Source: Blumeriella jaapii (Eukaryota > Ascomycota > Leotiomycetes > Helotiales > Drepanopezizaceae). Taken from it: a stretch of 64,000 bases of DNA. The stretch covers positions 186,001 through 250,000 of the forward strand of contig VWND01000066.1 of the NCBI GenBank assembly GCA_009599575.1, in the 5' to 3' direction. The number at the start of each line of letters is the position of its first letter. Position 1 is the first letter of the stretch. This document shows positions 33,501-44,020 of this stretch, piece after piece. Made by a program: the position numbers and the translations under genes. Below the pieces are notes generated by a model. It was not told the origin of the DNA. It saw nothing but the letters and a program-made list of their open reading frames with translations, and searched no databases.

Positions 33501-35790
33501 TTTTCTTTTTTCTTGAAAAATACTTTTAATTTTTAATTCGCAGAGCCTAAATCATTTATACTTATATCCAAATACTTTTTGCTGGAATGCATATCAGAAC
33601 CTTACTTACTAATTTCTACTGTAATTATACAACTTACAAAACGCATTACATTAAAAAAACTATTAATAACATTACTTTTAATACAACTAAATTGCAAATT
33701 TATCAGAATCCTATTTGAAACGGAAAAAAACTATCTTTTTTCCGATAATAAAAAAAATGGTACGACTATCATTAAAAAAAGTTCCCGACGATATTCTTAA
33801 CAAATAAGCAATTTCTTATAAACTAACGTTTAAAAATAAAATTCCCGCAAACAAACTGAAAAACGTACAAAAACTGATATATATATATCGAAAAGTCAAC
33901 AGCACCGGCCTTAATAAGTTTTCGTATACAAATCTGTATATATATCGATACAGAATTTTTGCAAACGCACTATTAATAGCCGACAATACACCTCGAAAAT
34001 ATACTTTTATCAAATTAGCTTAGCTAAACAAAACGCTGAATAAAAAAATTCGTTATAGCATTTTCGAATCTACTTATATAGCCAATAGCAGGCTATCTGA
34101 TTAAAACAATCATTCTCATCTTATAAACAAATCTATTAAATCCCGACCTGAAAAAAAAAATATCGAATTATATTCGATTATTTTAAAAATAAAAAAAAAA
34201 CACTTGATTGCATACTAATCGGATTTAATAATTATACAACGTATTTTAGCAATTCGTTTTATAAAGTTTTTAATTAATTTGATTTAAAACACGGTTATTA
34301 AAATGTTCAAATCCATCCAAAAAAACAGACATATATATGCCTTTTCAGCTTTCGGTCATTCACAAATGCAGCTTACCAAAATGCTTTAAAAAAAAGCTTC
34401 CAATGCTTTCTTTTATACCGAATTAATAAAAATTATATTCGAAAATATACCGAAATCTCAACGGGCAATTAATAAAAAATACGATAATTCGGAACCGTTA
34501 TTATTTTCTTCTTATCTTATAAAAAAAAATTTTGAATTGCAAAAACTGGGCTTTTATATAAATAACATTTTCAATAAAAATACTAACTTTAAAAAAACCT
34601 TTGCATTTTTAAAAAACTATTTGTTACCTCGTTTATTATAAAATCAATTCAAACTCTTTTTTAAAAAATGCATTTTATTTAACAATAAAATTATAGCTTT
34701 AAAAGTCCGTTATAAAGCCGGAAAATCATACATTAAAACTAAAAAATCGGAAGCATTAAAAATCTGGCCAATATCTATTAATATAACAAAAATACAAAAA
34801 TTCCTAAATGCAATTTAAATCATTAAAAACTGAATAAAAAACTTCGCCGAAATTATCAAATTATTAAATCGTTTTACTAAAAACATATCCTGGAAATAAA
34901 AAACCTTTAAAATAATTTCCTTTTTTTTACTAAAAAATTATTACAATCGAATAATAAAAAAGGCCGGTCATATACTATTGGTGCCGATTTTAATATATAC
35001 GGACGCATCGGCATTTGCCGGTAAATATTATATATTTCAACGGCAAAAAAAAAAGTTTGCACCAGTTTTTATTATTATACGACAGTTTTCTTATTTATCA
35101 AAATCTAATAAAAACTACGAAAATATACAAAAAAAAACTACTGGTTATAATCGAATATTACAAAAAGTATTTTTATATAATACGCTGCGACGAACCTTTC
35201 ATTTTATATACTAATTATGCTTTTTTAACACACTTTTTTTCATTCTCCATTTACGAAGAAATTTATGCCCGATAGACAATTAAAATAAAAGTTTTAAATA
35301 TAACAATTCATTATATCAAAAGTTTCAGAAATAAAATGGCTAATACTTTATTACGAACTATTTTCCTTGGTCAAAACTGCTCGGAAGCAGATTTAAATAG
35401 ATATAAAATACTAAATAATAAAAAAAAAAAATGTAAATTTGAAAAAATAAAATTAATAGCTATAAAAAATTATTGAAAGAAATTGCAAACCCTTTAGCGC
35501 AATCAGAAAAAATAAAAATTAAAAGCATCCGAAAAATAATACAATTACTAATAATTTAAACAATTAGCAAAAACCTTTTTATCCGATATCAATTTGATAT
35601 CATTTTTGAAAAAAATAAAAAAAAAAAAACTATATATTAGAATTAAAGCCCGAAGCTTTATTTACAGAAATATTATTATTATCAAAAAATAAAAGCATTG
35701 CAAAATCAATATTTGCTACTATTATAAACCTAAAACGAACGTACGAAAATTGCTTTTAATATTCAGACGTTTTCAAATACTTTTACCGAT
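30530..35790 (+). pseudogene. Outer-element gag, protease, RT and RNase H relics
   Basis: Extremely AT-rich internal part of the outer element between the two insertions. Recognisable relics: a gag-like frame (31683-31982), then a gag-protease segment (32372-32965) ending FTNQDLNIILISVNLIKKL, which fits the DQGS-N-x-I-S protease pattern. RT relics appear around 34.3-34.9 kb (AFSAFGHSQ, GFYINNIF, then the connection motif ITKIQKFLNAI and NWIKNFAEIIKLLNRFT, read through stops). The RNase H relic is at 34978-35275 (ILIYTDASAFAG, KYYIFQRQ), with the catalytic Asp of TDAS kept. Many stops; no function expected. Confidence 0.75.
34978..35214 (+). pseudogene. RNase H relic of the outer element
   Basis: An open stretch encodes ILIYTDASAFAGKYYIFQRQ and later KSNKNYENIQKKTTG, matching the Ty3/gypsy RNase H pattern TDAS...G...SQ and Y-x-x-x-x-x-E-L-L-A. 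The element is interrupted about 580 bp further on by copy 2. Confidence 0.75.
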
Positions 35791-35795
35791 AAAAA

Positions 35796-36089
35796 TATAA
35801 CGATTCACTCTGTTGCCACCTCTCGTGTCACCCCAGCAACTACGTATAGCTGCAAGCTCCCCAGCAACTACGTATAGTTGCAAGCTCCCTGGTCTCCTGG
35901 TAAGTCTCCTTATCAACTGTGGAAACTATCATATATATAAGGCTTTTTCCTTTTAGCAACCTCTGCTTTTTGCAGTTGTTAATTCTAAATAAATATTTTT
36001 ATTATAAAACCAAAGGCTCGTTTTATACTATATAAATACGGCGATCAGTTAACTGATTTTTCAGCTTTCCGACTAATTAAATCGTTATA
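35796..36089 (+). repeat. 5' LTR of copy 2 (294 bp)
   Basis: As copy 1's LTR but 25 bp longer, because a segment around CCAGCAACTACGTATAG is tandemly duplicated (about 35831-35888). ATATATAAGGC forms the TATA region, and GTTGTTAAT at 35975-35983 is the likely transcript start region. Confidence 0.92.
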
Positions 36090-36091
36090 TT

Positions 36092-36100
36092 ATTAATAAC
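36092..36100 (+). other. Putative self-complementary primer binding site of copy 2
   Basis: ATTAATAAC, two bases after the LTR, is complementary (8 of 9) to GTTGTTAAT at 35975-35983. Position and spacing equal those in copy 1. Confidence 0.5.
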
Positions 36101-37595
36101 TTTTTTTTTACGCTGACGACGGCGTAAACTATTTTTTTCTTCGAATTCCTTACGGGTCATATTAAAATAATCGACCGGTCGTGAAAAAGCTTATTTCCGC
36201 ATTTCGCGAAAAATGGCTTCTGTTCAACGATTCCTTTTTTAACAAAGCTTTTCAGCTTCTGCTACTATATTTCAACCTCCCTTTTTTTTTTAATCAGCGA
36301 AAAAGCAACCTCTTTCAAAAGCTTTTTTTCTAAAAAATAATCCTTTTCCCGAGAAAAGAAAAACAAAGGAAAAGGCAGAGCGCCAATCATTTCGCCTGCC
36401 ACCTCCCAGCCTAGCGCTAAGAGCGTTCAGTTGAGACTTTTGCAAAATTAACTGAAAAAAGCGCAAAAGCGTAAACGACAACTTTTAGAAGCTATGCGAT
36501 TGCGACAGACCTTTTAATCAGAGCGTTTAGTAAAATTTATCGAACGTGCTTTTGCTAATCGCGAATCTGCTGCTTCTCCTTTTTTTCGCAACGTTTCATT
36601 TCAATCAACAGACGCTGCAAATCAACCTCTACGTTTTTCGCGAATTTTCTTTAGATTTCCTTCTGACGGCCAAAACCTTAGCGCGCCTTTTAAACGCTAT
36701 AATTCTTATTTATCTGCTGATTTTCGACTAGCTCGTATAAAACGCGTTCCGAATCTTAAGTTTAAGCTAAATAATAATAAAGATTATAAAGCACGCTATT
36801 AGGAAACTAAAGTTTTCGACAATTTCGAATTTTACTACGATTATTTCGCTAGCGATCGATTTCGTAAGAATTATATATTCGATCAGACCGAAAGCGTAGC
36901 AAAAGAGTTTTTGATCCCGCGTATTTTGGACCGTTCCGACCTTATATTTCCCGAAGAATTAATGAAAAAGGTCGCCGATTTCCTGGCCGATTTTTCAAAC
37001 GTTTAAAAGGCGAAAGACGAGTTTAAAATATTTGCAATAAATACGCACGACGACTTTTAGCGATTTTATTTGCGATTTTTTACTTTCGCAGCGAACGCTT
37101 AAATACGAACTAATAAACAGCTTCGAAACGTTTTTCGCGATAAAATACCAAAGCGTTTACGAGAAAAATTGCATTTGGAATGGGCGCGTACAACGACTTT
37201 TAAAAATTGGCTTACCGCCGTCCGTCAAAAAAAATAAAATCAGTTGGCTAAACGAATTTTATACGCGAATCGCTTTTCAACCAAGTTTATTATTTATTAA
37301 AATGGTAAGTTTTTAATCAAAGCGTATTACGAATTAAATCGTACGTACGAAAATCGTTTAAATGCTCCACAGGTTTTCCTTTAGCCCTCTATTCTTCCTT
37401 CTTTTCCACGCCAAAACGCCCCTCCTGGCGTTTTTCCTTTTCGATCGAATCAACGATAACGCTTGTTTTTTATTTTATACCAAAAGGTTCGAGGCCAATT
37501 TGCACGACCTTTTACGGGCCGACTTTCGATTCCATCTAAAGGCCCTTCCAGGCTGGTAGGTGTAAACGAGGTCGAACCGGCCGAGGATTCGCCTT

Positions 37596-37913
37596 TTGAT
37601 AATAGTAATAAAAACGAAAACCTTTTTTCAAACGATTTCCAAGACGCATACGAAGAAGTCGAAAGCTTTCCCGCCAGTCGGGAAACGCCCAGGCCTAAGT
37701 AAAGCTTTTTTTTTGGGCGTATTGCGCGATATACGTTATTTTAACGTTCGAAAGCTTTTTGGTAGCGACTTATTAACAATTTCCGTTATATTTATTAAAA
37801 ATGGCCTTTCGTATAAAATAAAGGCGCTCGCCGACTTTGGAGCGAACGGTTATGCGTTAATCGATTCGGCGCTGATCAAATTCTTTTTTTTTTTTTTAAA
37901 ACTTTTGATTTAA
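37596..37913 (+). pseudogene. Gag-protease relic of copy 2
   Basis: Reads VLRDIRYFNVRKLFGSD, then ALADFGANGYALIDSALIKF, the gypsy retropepsin pattern with active-site DSG changed to DFG. It is better preserved than in copy 1. Confidence 0.75.
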
Positions 37914-38851
37914 TCTTTTTCGGCTTTTTTTTTTGTAAAAAAATATAATAAAGCTCGTGGCCATTTAATTATATATTTTACGCTTTTCAATTTTATTATT
38001 AATAATCGAATACAATCGTTTATTTTTTTTTTAATTACCAATTTCGGAAATTATAATATAATTTTAAAAAGAGCTTGGCTGGCCGAATATTAAATTTTAT
38101 TAAATTGTAATAAACGCAAGCTTTATTGGCCGAAGTTTTACTTTCCCACAGCCTTTTACGCTCGTTGTATTAAAATCTTTTATTTGCACCTCCGAAAAAT
38201 TTAATTTCGCCATTAAAACGACGTTATAAGACGTGATAAAAATCTTGACTAATTGTGGCAGATTTACGACGCTGTGCGGAGCGCGAAAAGATCGAATTTT
38301 ATTCGCGGTGCCAATTTCGATAGCGACGCTAATAGAATAATATAAAAAATTATATTATTTTCCCAGGCTGCCGATTTTTCTTCTATTATTTCTTTTTTTT
38401 CTTTTTTCCTTTCGTCAAAACAGCTTTTTCGTTTTACGAAAAACAATTATATCAAAAACCGAAAAAAAGCTTTCGCCGCGATGGCCTTTCAGTTTAATAT
38501 AATCGATAGTTTAAATAAGCTATTTTTTGAATCTCCCAAACGATTAGTTCGAAAACGAATCCTTTAATTTACTGCTTATCCAATTTTCATCTGCTAAATT
38601 ATTATATACGCTTTTAAATTGATTTTTAAAAAAAAGCAGTTGAAATGTTTTTAATCTTTTTATACGAAATCGATAGAATATTAAACGACCTTACGTATAA
38701 TACTTCTTTTAAAACCTAATTTTACAGTCTTTTCGAACGTTTCAGAATTAATAAAATATCGATTTCGATCTTTTCAATCAGCTTAGCAAAGCTAATTTCG
38801 AATAAACTTTTTCTCGAATCTTTTTCTCCGAAGTACAAAGACTTCGAATAC

Positions 38852-39600
38852 GTGTTTTCTAAGGCCGCCAGTAACGAGCTAGCTTTTTACCGGCCCTACG
38901 ACCATAAGATCGAGCTTATTATAAATGAAAAAAAGCTGAAATACACTTTTTTGTATAAAATATCGATTCCAAAACTCGAAATTATTAAGACTTATCTGCA
39001 AAACAATTTTAATAAAGGTTTTATCGAATCTTTTACCGTTTTTTTCGCTATTCTAATACTTTTCGCTAAAAAACCCGACGGTTCATTGCGTTTTTGTATC
39101 GATTATCGAGCTTTTAATAATATTATTCGTAAGGATCGCTATCCTTTTTTTTTTATCGATAAGACTTTTGTTCGTTTTTCGGAAGCGCGAATTTTTATAA
39201 AGCTCGATATTCGTTAAGCTTTTTACAAAATTCGAATGGATTCCGCCAGTAAAAAACTGACGACGTTTCGTACGCGTTACGGCGCCTATAAATGCAAAAT
39301 GCTATTTTTTGGCTTTATTAATAAATCCGCAATTTATTAACGTTATATGAACGACGTTTTTTTCGATTATTTAAACGATTTCTATATTGCATATCTAAAT
39401 AATATTTTTATTTACTCGTCCGACCTTTTGAAATACGTTATATACGTTCGCAAAATGTTTCAAAAGCTCGCTAACGCTGGATTATAAGCCGATATTCGGA
39501 AATCTGAATTTAACGTTATACGAATCCGTTATCTAGATTTTATTATTTCGATTAAAAATTTAAAGGTAGATCCAAAGAAAGTTTTCGTGGTCGCTTATTA
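38852..39600 (+). pseudogene. Reverse transcriptase relic of copy 2
   Basis: The first 121 codons are open: FYRPYDHKIELIINEKKLKY, IPKLEIIKTYLQNNF, AKKPDGSLRFCIDYRAFNNI, RFSEARIFIKLDIR. A stop follows, then YMNDVFFDYLNDF and YLNNIFIYSSD. Typical Ty3/gypsy RT; the YLDD box again reads YLNN. Confidence 0.9.
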
Positions 39601-40499
39601 AAAGCCTTCTATTATTGTAAAAGATGTACAGAGCTTTTTTGATTTTTGTAATTTTTACCGACGTTTTATTCGAGATTACGATATAATTGCAAAGCTTTTG
39701 GTTTATTTAACTAAGGCTAACGTTTTTTTTAATTTTATTTCTAAATATCAAAAGAGTTTCGACCTTTTTATATTAGCTTTTACTACTGCACCAATTCTAT
39801 AATATTACAGGCAAAACCTTTTTTGCATATTAGAAATTAACGCTTCCGACGGCGTAATAGCTTTTGTGCTTTCGCAATTCCATGGCGACGACTGGCTTTT
39901 AGTCGTTTATTTTAGCAAAACCATAGCTTTCGCAAAGCTAAACTACGTCGTATACGATAAAAAAATGCTCGCAATCGTAAGATTTCTAGGCAATTCGTGT
40001 TAAATTAACTAATTTAGTTTATTAAATTAAAATAATTATTAATTACAAAGCTTTAGAATATTTTATGATTTTTAAATTTTTAAACGCTCGATAAGCACGC
40101 TGGGCCGAACTTTTCGCCGATTATAATTTTTTTATTACGTATAAACCAGATAAACACAACTTTTTAGCTAATGTATTAATACGTCGTACGAACGAATTCG
40201 ACCGCCAAAACTTTTTTAAACGCATTTAACGCCTGCAAACACTTTTTCGAGCCGATCAGATCGATTACCGCTTTTTAACTAAAAAACTTCGACCGCCCAC
40301 GGCCTCCGAAACAGCTGTTTTTATCGTTGAAATAACTGATTTTTTATTCGTATTTCGTGTCGTCGACCAGCTTTTCCACGCTAATCGCACAGCTAGCAGC
40401 TTAATAGCCCTCCGAAAAAAAGCTGTACGAAACGCTACGAAAAAAAACGATAATAATATTTCGTATATATTTAAACGCGATCTACTGTTATATTACGGT

Positions 40500-41950
40500 C
40501 GTTTAATAGTATCAGACGTCGATTATTTTCGTTTGGCCCTTATATAAGAAATGCACGACCAGATTTCCACCGCTTATTTTAGCGTTCGCAAAACTACGCA
40601 ATTGTTTTCGGACCAATATTATTAGCGAGGTATAACAGCTTTCGTAAAATAATACTGTCGCAACTGCCACGCTTATCGAAAAAGTTCTGTTCCAAAAAAT
40701 AAGCGCCCCGGCCTCTTTTAGTCTTTTTCTGTTTCTGACCATTTTTAAAAGCACGTTATAATAGACTTTTGCAGTTTTAACAAAAATAAACACGGTTACG
40801 ATAACGTGTTCGTAATAATAAATCGCTTTTCCAAGCAAATTATTTCGATTTTCTGCTATAAAAATATCGACGCTCGAAGCTTCGCCAAATTGTATATATT
40901 TCACGTGTATAAGTATTTTGGCCTTTTAAAAAGTATTATTAGCGATCGTGGCCCTTAATATTGGTTTATCTTTTGGTTTAAATTAAATAAAATATTCGGT
41001 ACGCAATTAAAGTTTTCGATAGCCGTTTATTTTAAAACCGACGGTCAGACCGAAATTTACAATTAATATTTGCAAAACGCTTTCGACCTTTCGTAAACTT
41101 TTATTAAAACGATTAGAACGAATTTTTCTCAATAATAGATTTCGCTTAAATAGTTTTTTTTTACGAGAGTCTAGATGGCTTTTCATCTTTTAAAATTGTA
41201 TACGATTATACTTTTTATACTAATTGAAACTGGAAGCTCGATACTTTCTTTTTTTTCAACCTTTTATATAAGCTAAACGCAGACGAAGCTCGTGCGTACG
41301 CTCGCCGCCATTACGACGCCTGAAACTTCGTTAAATCGCACTTTTAACAAGCCTACGACAAAATAAAAAAAAGTGCGAATAGGTTTCGCCGCGCGAACGA
41401 TTTTAACGTTGGCGATTACGTATGGTTCGATATGCGCCTATTTCCGACCTTTCGGCCCTTTCGCAAATTCGATAATTCTACAAACGGCCCTTTCAAAATT
41501 GTAGCCAAAATTTTCGACAACGCTTTTAAACTAGACTTTTTTAGTATTATAAACGTACATCCAGTTTTTCACGCTAGTCGACTGCGTAAAACAGCTGACG
41601 ACGCGCTTTTAAATCAGGTTAACTTAGCTTTTGAATCTATTAATATAATTGATAAGCTTAAATACAAAGTCGAAAAATTAATCGCTTGTCGAATGCAGCG
41701 GAAAACCTTTTAGTACAGAGTTTTTTAGGTAGGCTTAGATAAAGATTTTACGTGGTACTTCGCGTTTGATTTTATATACGCTTTTTTAAAAGTGCGCGAT
41801 TTTCATTTGGCGCATAAGAAGCTTCCCGGTCCTTCTGCAAAACTTGTAGATTGGCTGAAAGCATATTCCGAAGGTTTGGATTCGTACGATTATTTGAATA
41901 ATAACGTACCAATAGATAAAAGCTCGAGGGCGCGCTTTTTTCGGACGGAG
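40500..41950 (+). pseudogene. Integrase and chromodomain relic of copy 2
   Basis: Integrase relics (FSKQIISIFCYKNIDARS, ISDRG) are followed by an open stretch at 41432-41713 with RPFRKFDNSTNGPFKI, HPVFHASRLRKTADD and KYKVEKLIACRMQRK, the start of a chromodomain. It ends close to the 3' LTR. Confidence 0.8.
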
Positions 41951-41956
41951 GGGTAG

Positions 41957-42250
41957 TGTAACGATTCACTTTGTTGCCATCTCTCGTATCACCCCAGCAA
42001 CTACGTATAGCTGCAAGCTTCCCAGCAACTACGTATAGCTGCAAGCTTTCTGGTTTCCTGATGGGTTTCCCTATTAATTGTAAAGATTATCATATATATA
42101 AGGCTTTTTCTTTTTAGCAACCTCTGCCTTTTGCAGTTGTTAATTCTAAGTGAATATTTTTGTTACAGAACTAAAGGCTCGTTTCATACCATATGAACAC
42201 GGCGACCAGTTGACTGATCTCCCAGCCCTCCGACTGATTAGATCGTCACA
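41957..42250 (+). repeat. 3' LTR of copy 2 (294 bp)
   Basis: TGTAACGATTC at the start and GATCGTCACA at the end, with the same internal duplication as its 5' partner. The AAAAA target duplication follows. Confidence 0.93.
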
Positions 42251-42255
42251 AAAAA

Positions 42256-43844
42256 TACCCGACAAATTACGACAAAATCCGAAAAATACAACTACAACGC
42301 AAAGCATTTAAATACAAATAAAAAAACAACGCTTTTTAATATAAATAAAAAAGTATTTACAAAAGATATTTAATCCCCGGCCAGATGGCTAAAACTCTAA
42401 TAGCTGTATATAATTAAAAAAGTTATTTTACAACAACGATCACTACCAAAAAACTAAAAAAAAATGTTTGATGGCCAAATATTACTCAAAATATATGCTT
42501 TTATATTAAAAAATGCTTGCAATATGCAAAATTTAAGATTGCTAACCGACCTCAATTATTATCAAATATAATAGTTTCGGGTTTTATAAAATTGTTAAAA
42601 GCTGATTTTTATGGCCCTTTTCCTGGAATTTTATTAAAATGCAAATTTCTATTACTTATAATCGATTATTTTTCGAAATTTCTCTGAATTTACCCATGCT
42701 TTTTATCAAGTTCAAAATAAATAATCAAAAACCTTACTTTATTATTTCAAACAAATAAATGCTCGATCGAATTTTATATTAATTCAAAAAAATCATTTCG
42801 GTAACATAATCAAAAAATTTGTAAAAAAAAAAAAAAGGTTTTATAAACTAACTTTTTTATTATATCGAAAAAATCGATTAGTATGGCCGAAAAGGCTGTA
42901 AAAATAGTACAAAAGGCTTTAAAAAAAAAATTGATAGAAGGTTTGAAAAAAAAATTAAAATCACAATCTTCGAAGTTAATACAAAAAAAATTCCTTTTTT
43001 CGGATACTTATTATTTAATATTCAAAAAAAATATTAACCAAAAGCGGCTATAAATATAACCTTTCCGAAATACTACGCTAAAATTATTTATCAAACCCTT
43101 ACTAATCAAGATTTTCCTGATATACTTTGAAATACAAATTCAGCAAATTATAAAAAATAAAATAATACAATTCTGAAACATATTGCTATAAAGCAAAAAG
43201 TTATTCAAAATATAATTCAAACCACAAAACAACAATAAAACAATACATTTAAAAAAATGCCGAAATTAAAAACTTTAATGCTAGGATTATTAATCATATT
43301 ATATAATTATACAATTGCAAAGCAAAAGCTAAAACCATTTTGGAAAAAACTTTTCCGAGTCTTTAGTTTCGGAGAAAAATATATAAAATCTTATATACGT
43401 TAAAACAATTAAACCGGAAACCTATTTCAAAACGATTTTATATCGATCAGCTAAAACTTTTTTATTTACGCACTGCTTATCTTATTACAGAATCAAAAAA
43501 AAAAATGCCTGCGTATTAAAACTTTTCGCGCTGAAATATTACAACATTTAATTCCACCAAATCTTCGAGCAAAATTCGGAAAAAAAAAAAACAGACCATA
43601 AAACTATGCTTTTAGTTTTAAAATATGCTTCCGATTACGAAAAAAATATGATTTTCTATTGAAAAAAACTTTCCTGAATAAAAAAAAAAAATAAAAAGCC
43701 AATTTAATAAATTAACTGGAAATCAAAAAGATATTACATGCCAATGTTTTTCTTAAGGAATTCTTGCTTTTGCAAATTTTAGCTTTTCAAACTTGATTTT
43801 TGCACTTAAAAGCTTTCGGAACGAAAACTTTTTAAAAAAGGATT
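42256..43844 (+). pseudogene. Outer-element integrase relic and 3' region
   Basis: Outer sequence resumes after copy 2. Reading through stops gives FMALFPGILLKCKFLLLIIDYFSKFL, the integrase core with its first catalytic Asp (about 42604-42690), then KKSISMAEKAVKIVQKAL (about 42865-42930) and FGYLLFNIQKKY. From 43.3 kb only AT-rich sequence is seen. AAAAAAGGA just before 43845 can serve as the polypurine tract. Confidence 0.65.
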
Positions 43845-43974
43845 TGTTATGGCCTAAGGCATTAAGCGAAATTAAAAGCACGGACCCGCACAATCTGTAC
43901 TTAAACTTTTCTGAGACCTTCATTCTTTTAGAACAATACATCCCCGATCACAAGAACTACCTTGTCCCATTCTT
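43845..43974 (+). repeat. 3' LTR of the outer element (130 bp)
   Basis: Counterpart of 23749-23878. It starts TGTTATGG, ends CCCATTCTT, and is followed by CTCTC. Confidence 0.88.
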
Positions 43975-44020
43975 CTCTCCCTGGGTACGCTAGACCTCCA
44001 ACCCGATCGAGCATCCAGCA

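Larger units (their letters stand above)
35796..42250 (+). mobile_element. Nested LTR retrotransposon copy 2 (same family as copy 1)
   Basis: A 6.45 kb element with 294 bp LTRs (35796-36089 and 41957-42250) flanked by AAAAA (35791-35795 and 42251-42255). It split the outer element between RNase H and integrase. Internal order is the same as copy 1: gag-like (about 36.1-37.56 kb), protease (37.7-37.9), RT (38.85-39.6), RNase H (39.8-40.2), integrase (40.55-41.4), chromodomain (41.56-41.95). Some long frames survive, for example the RT start at 38852-39217, but stops and frame breaks are frequent. The 5' LTR begins TATAACG where the 3' begins TGTAACG, a RIP-type G-to-A change. Confidence 0.93.
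23749..43974 (+). mobile_element. Outer Ty3/gypsy LTR retrotransposon, RIP-degraded, interrupted by two nested elements
   Basis: The element is bounded by 130 bp direct repeats (23749-23878 and 43845-43974), both beginning TGTT and ending CCCATTCTT, and flanked by CTCTC on each side (23744-23748 and 43975-43979), a 5 bp target duplication. A tRNA-like primer site follows the 5' LTR and an A/G-rich tract precedes the 3' LTR. Removing the two insertions leaves about 7.3 kb with degraded gag, protease, reverse transcriptase, RNase H and integrase in plus orientation. All frames have many stops. TpA is abundant and CpA scarce while CpG survives, the pattern of RIP. The outer element is visibly more AT-rich than the two inserts, consistent with greater age. 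Confidence 0.88.

Noticed and set aside
23749..43974. A giant cargo-carrying element (Starship-like) or gene cluster in the AT-rich island
   Set aside because: No DUF3435 tyrosine recombinase or intact cargo gene was seen. The whole span is explained by three LTR retrotransposons.
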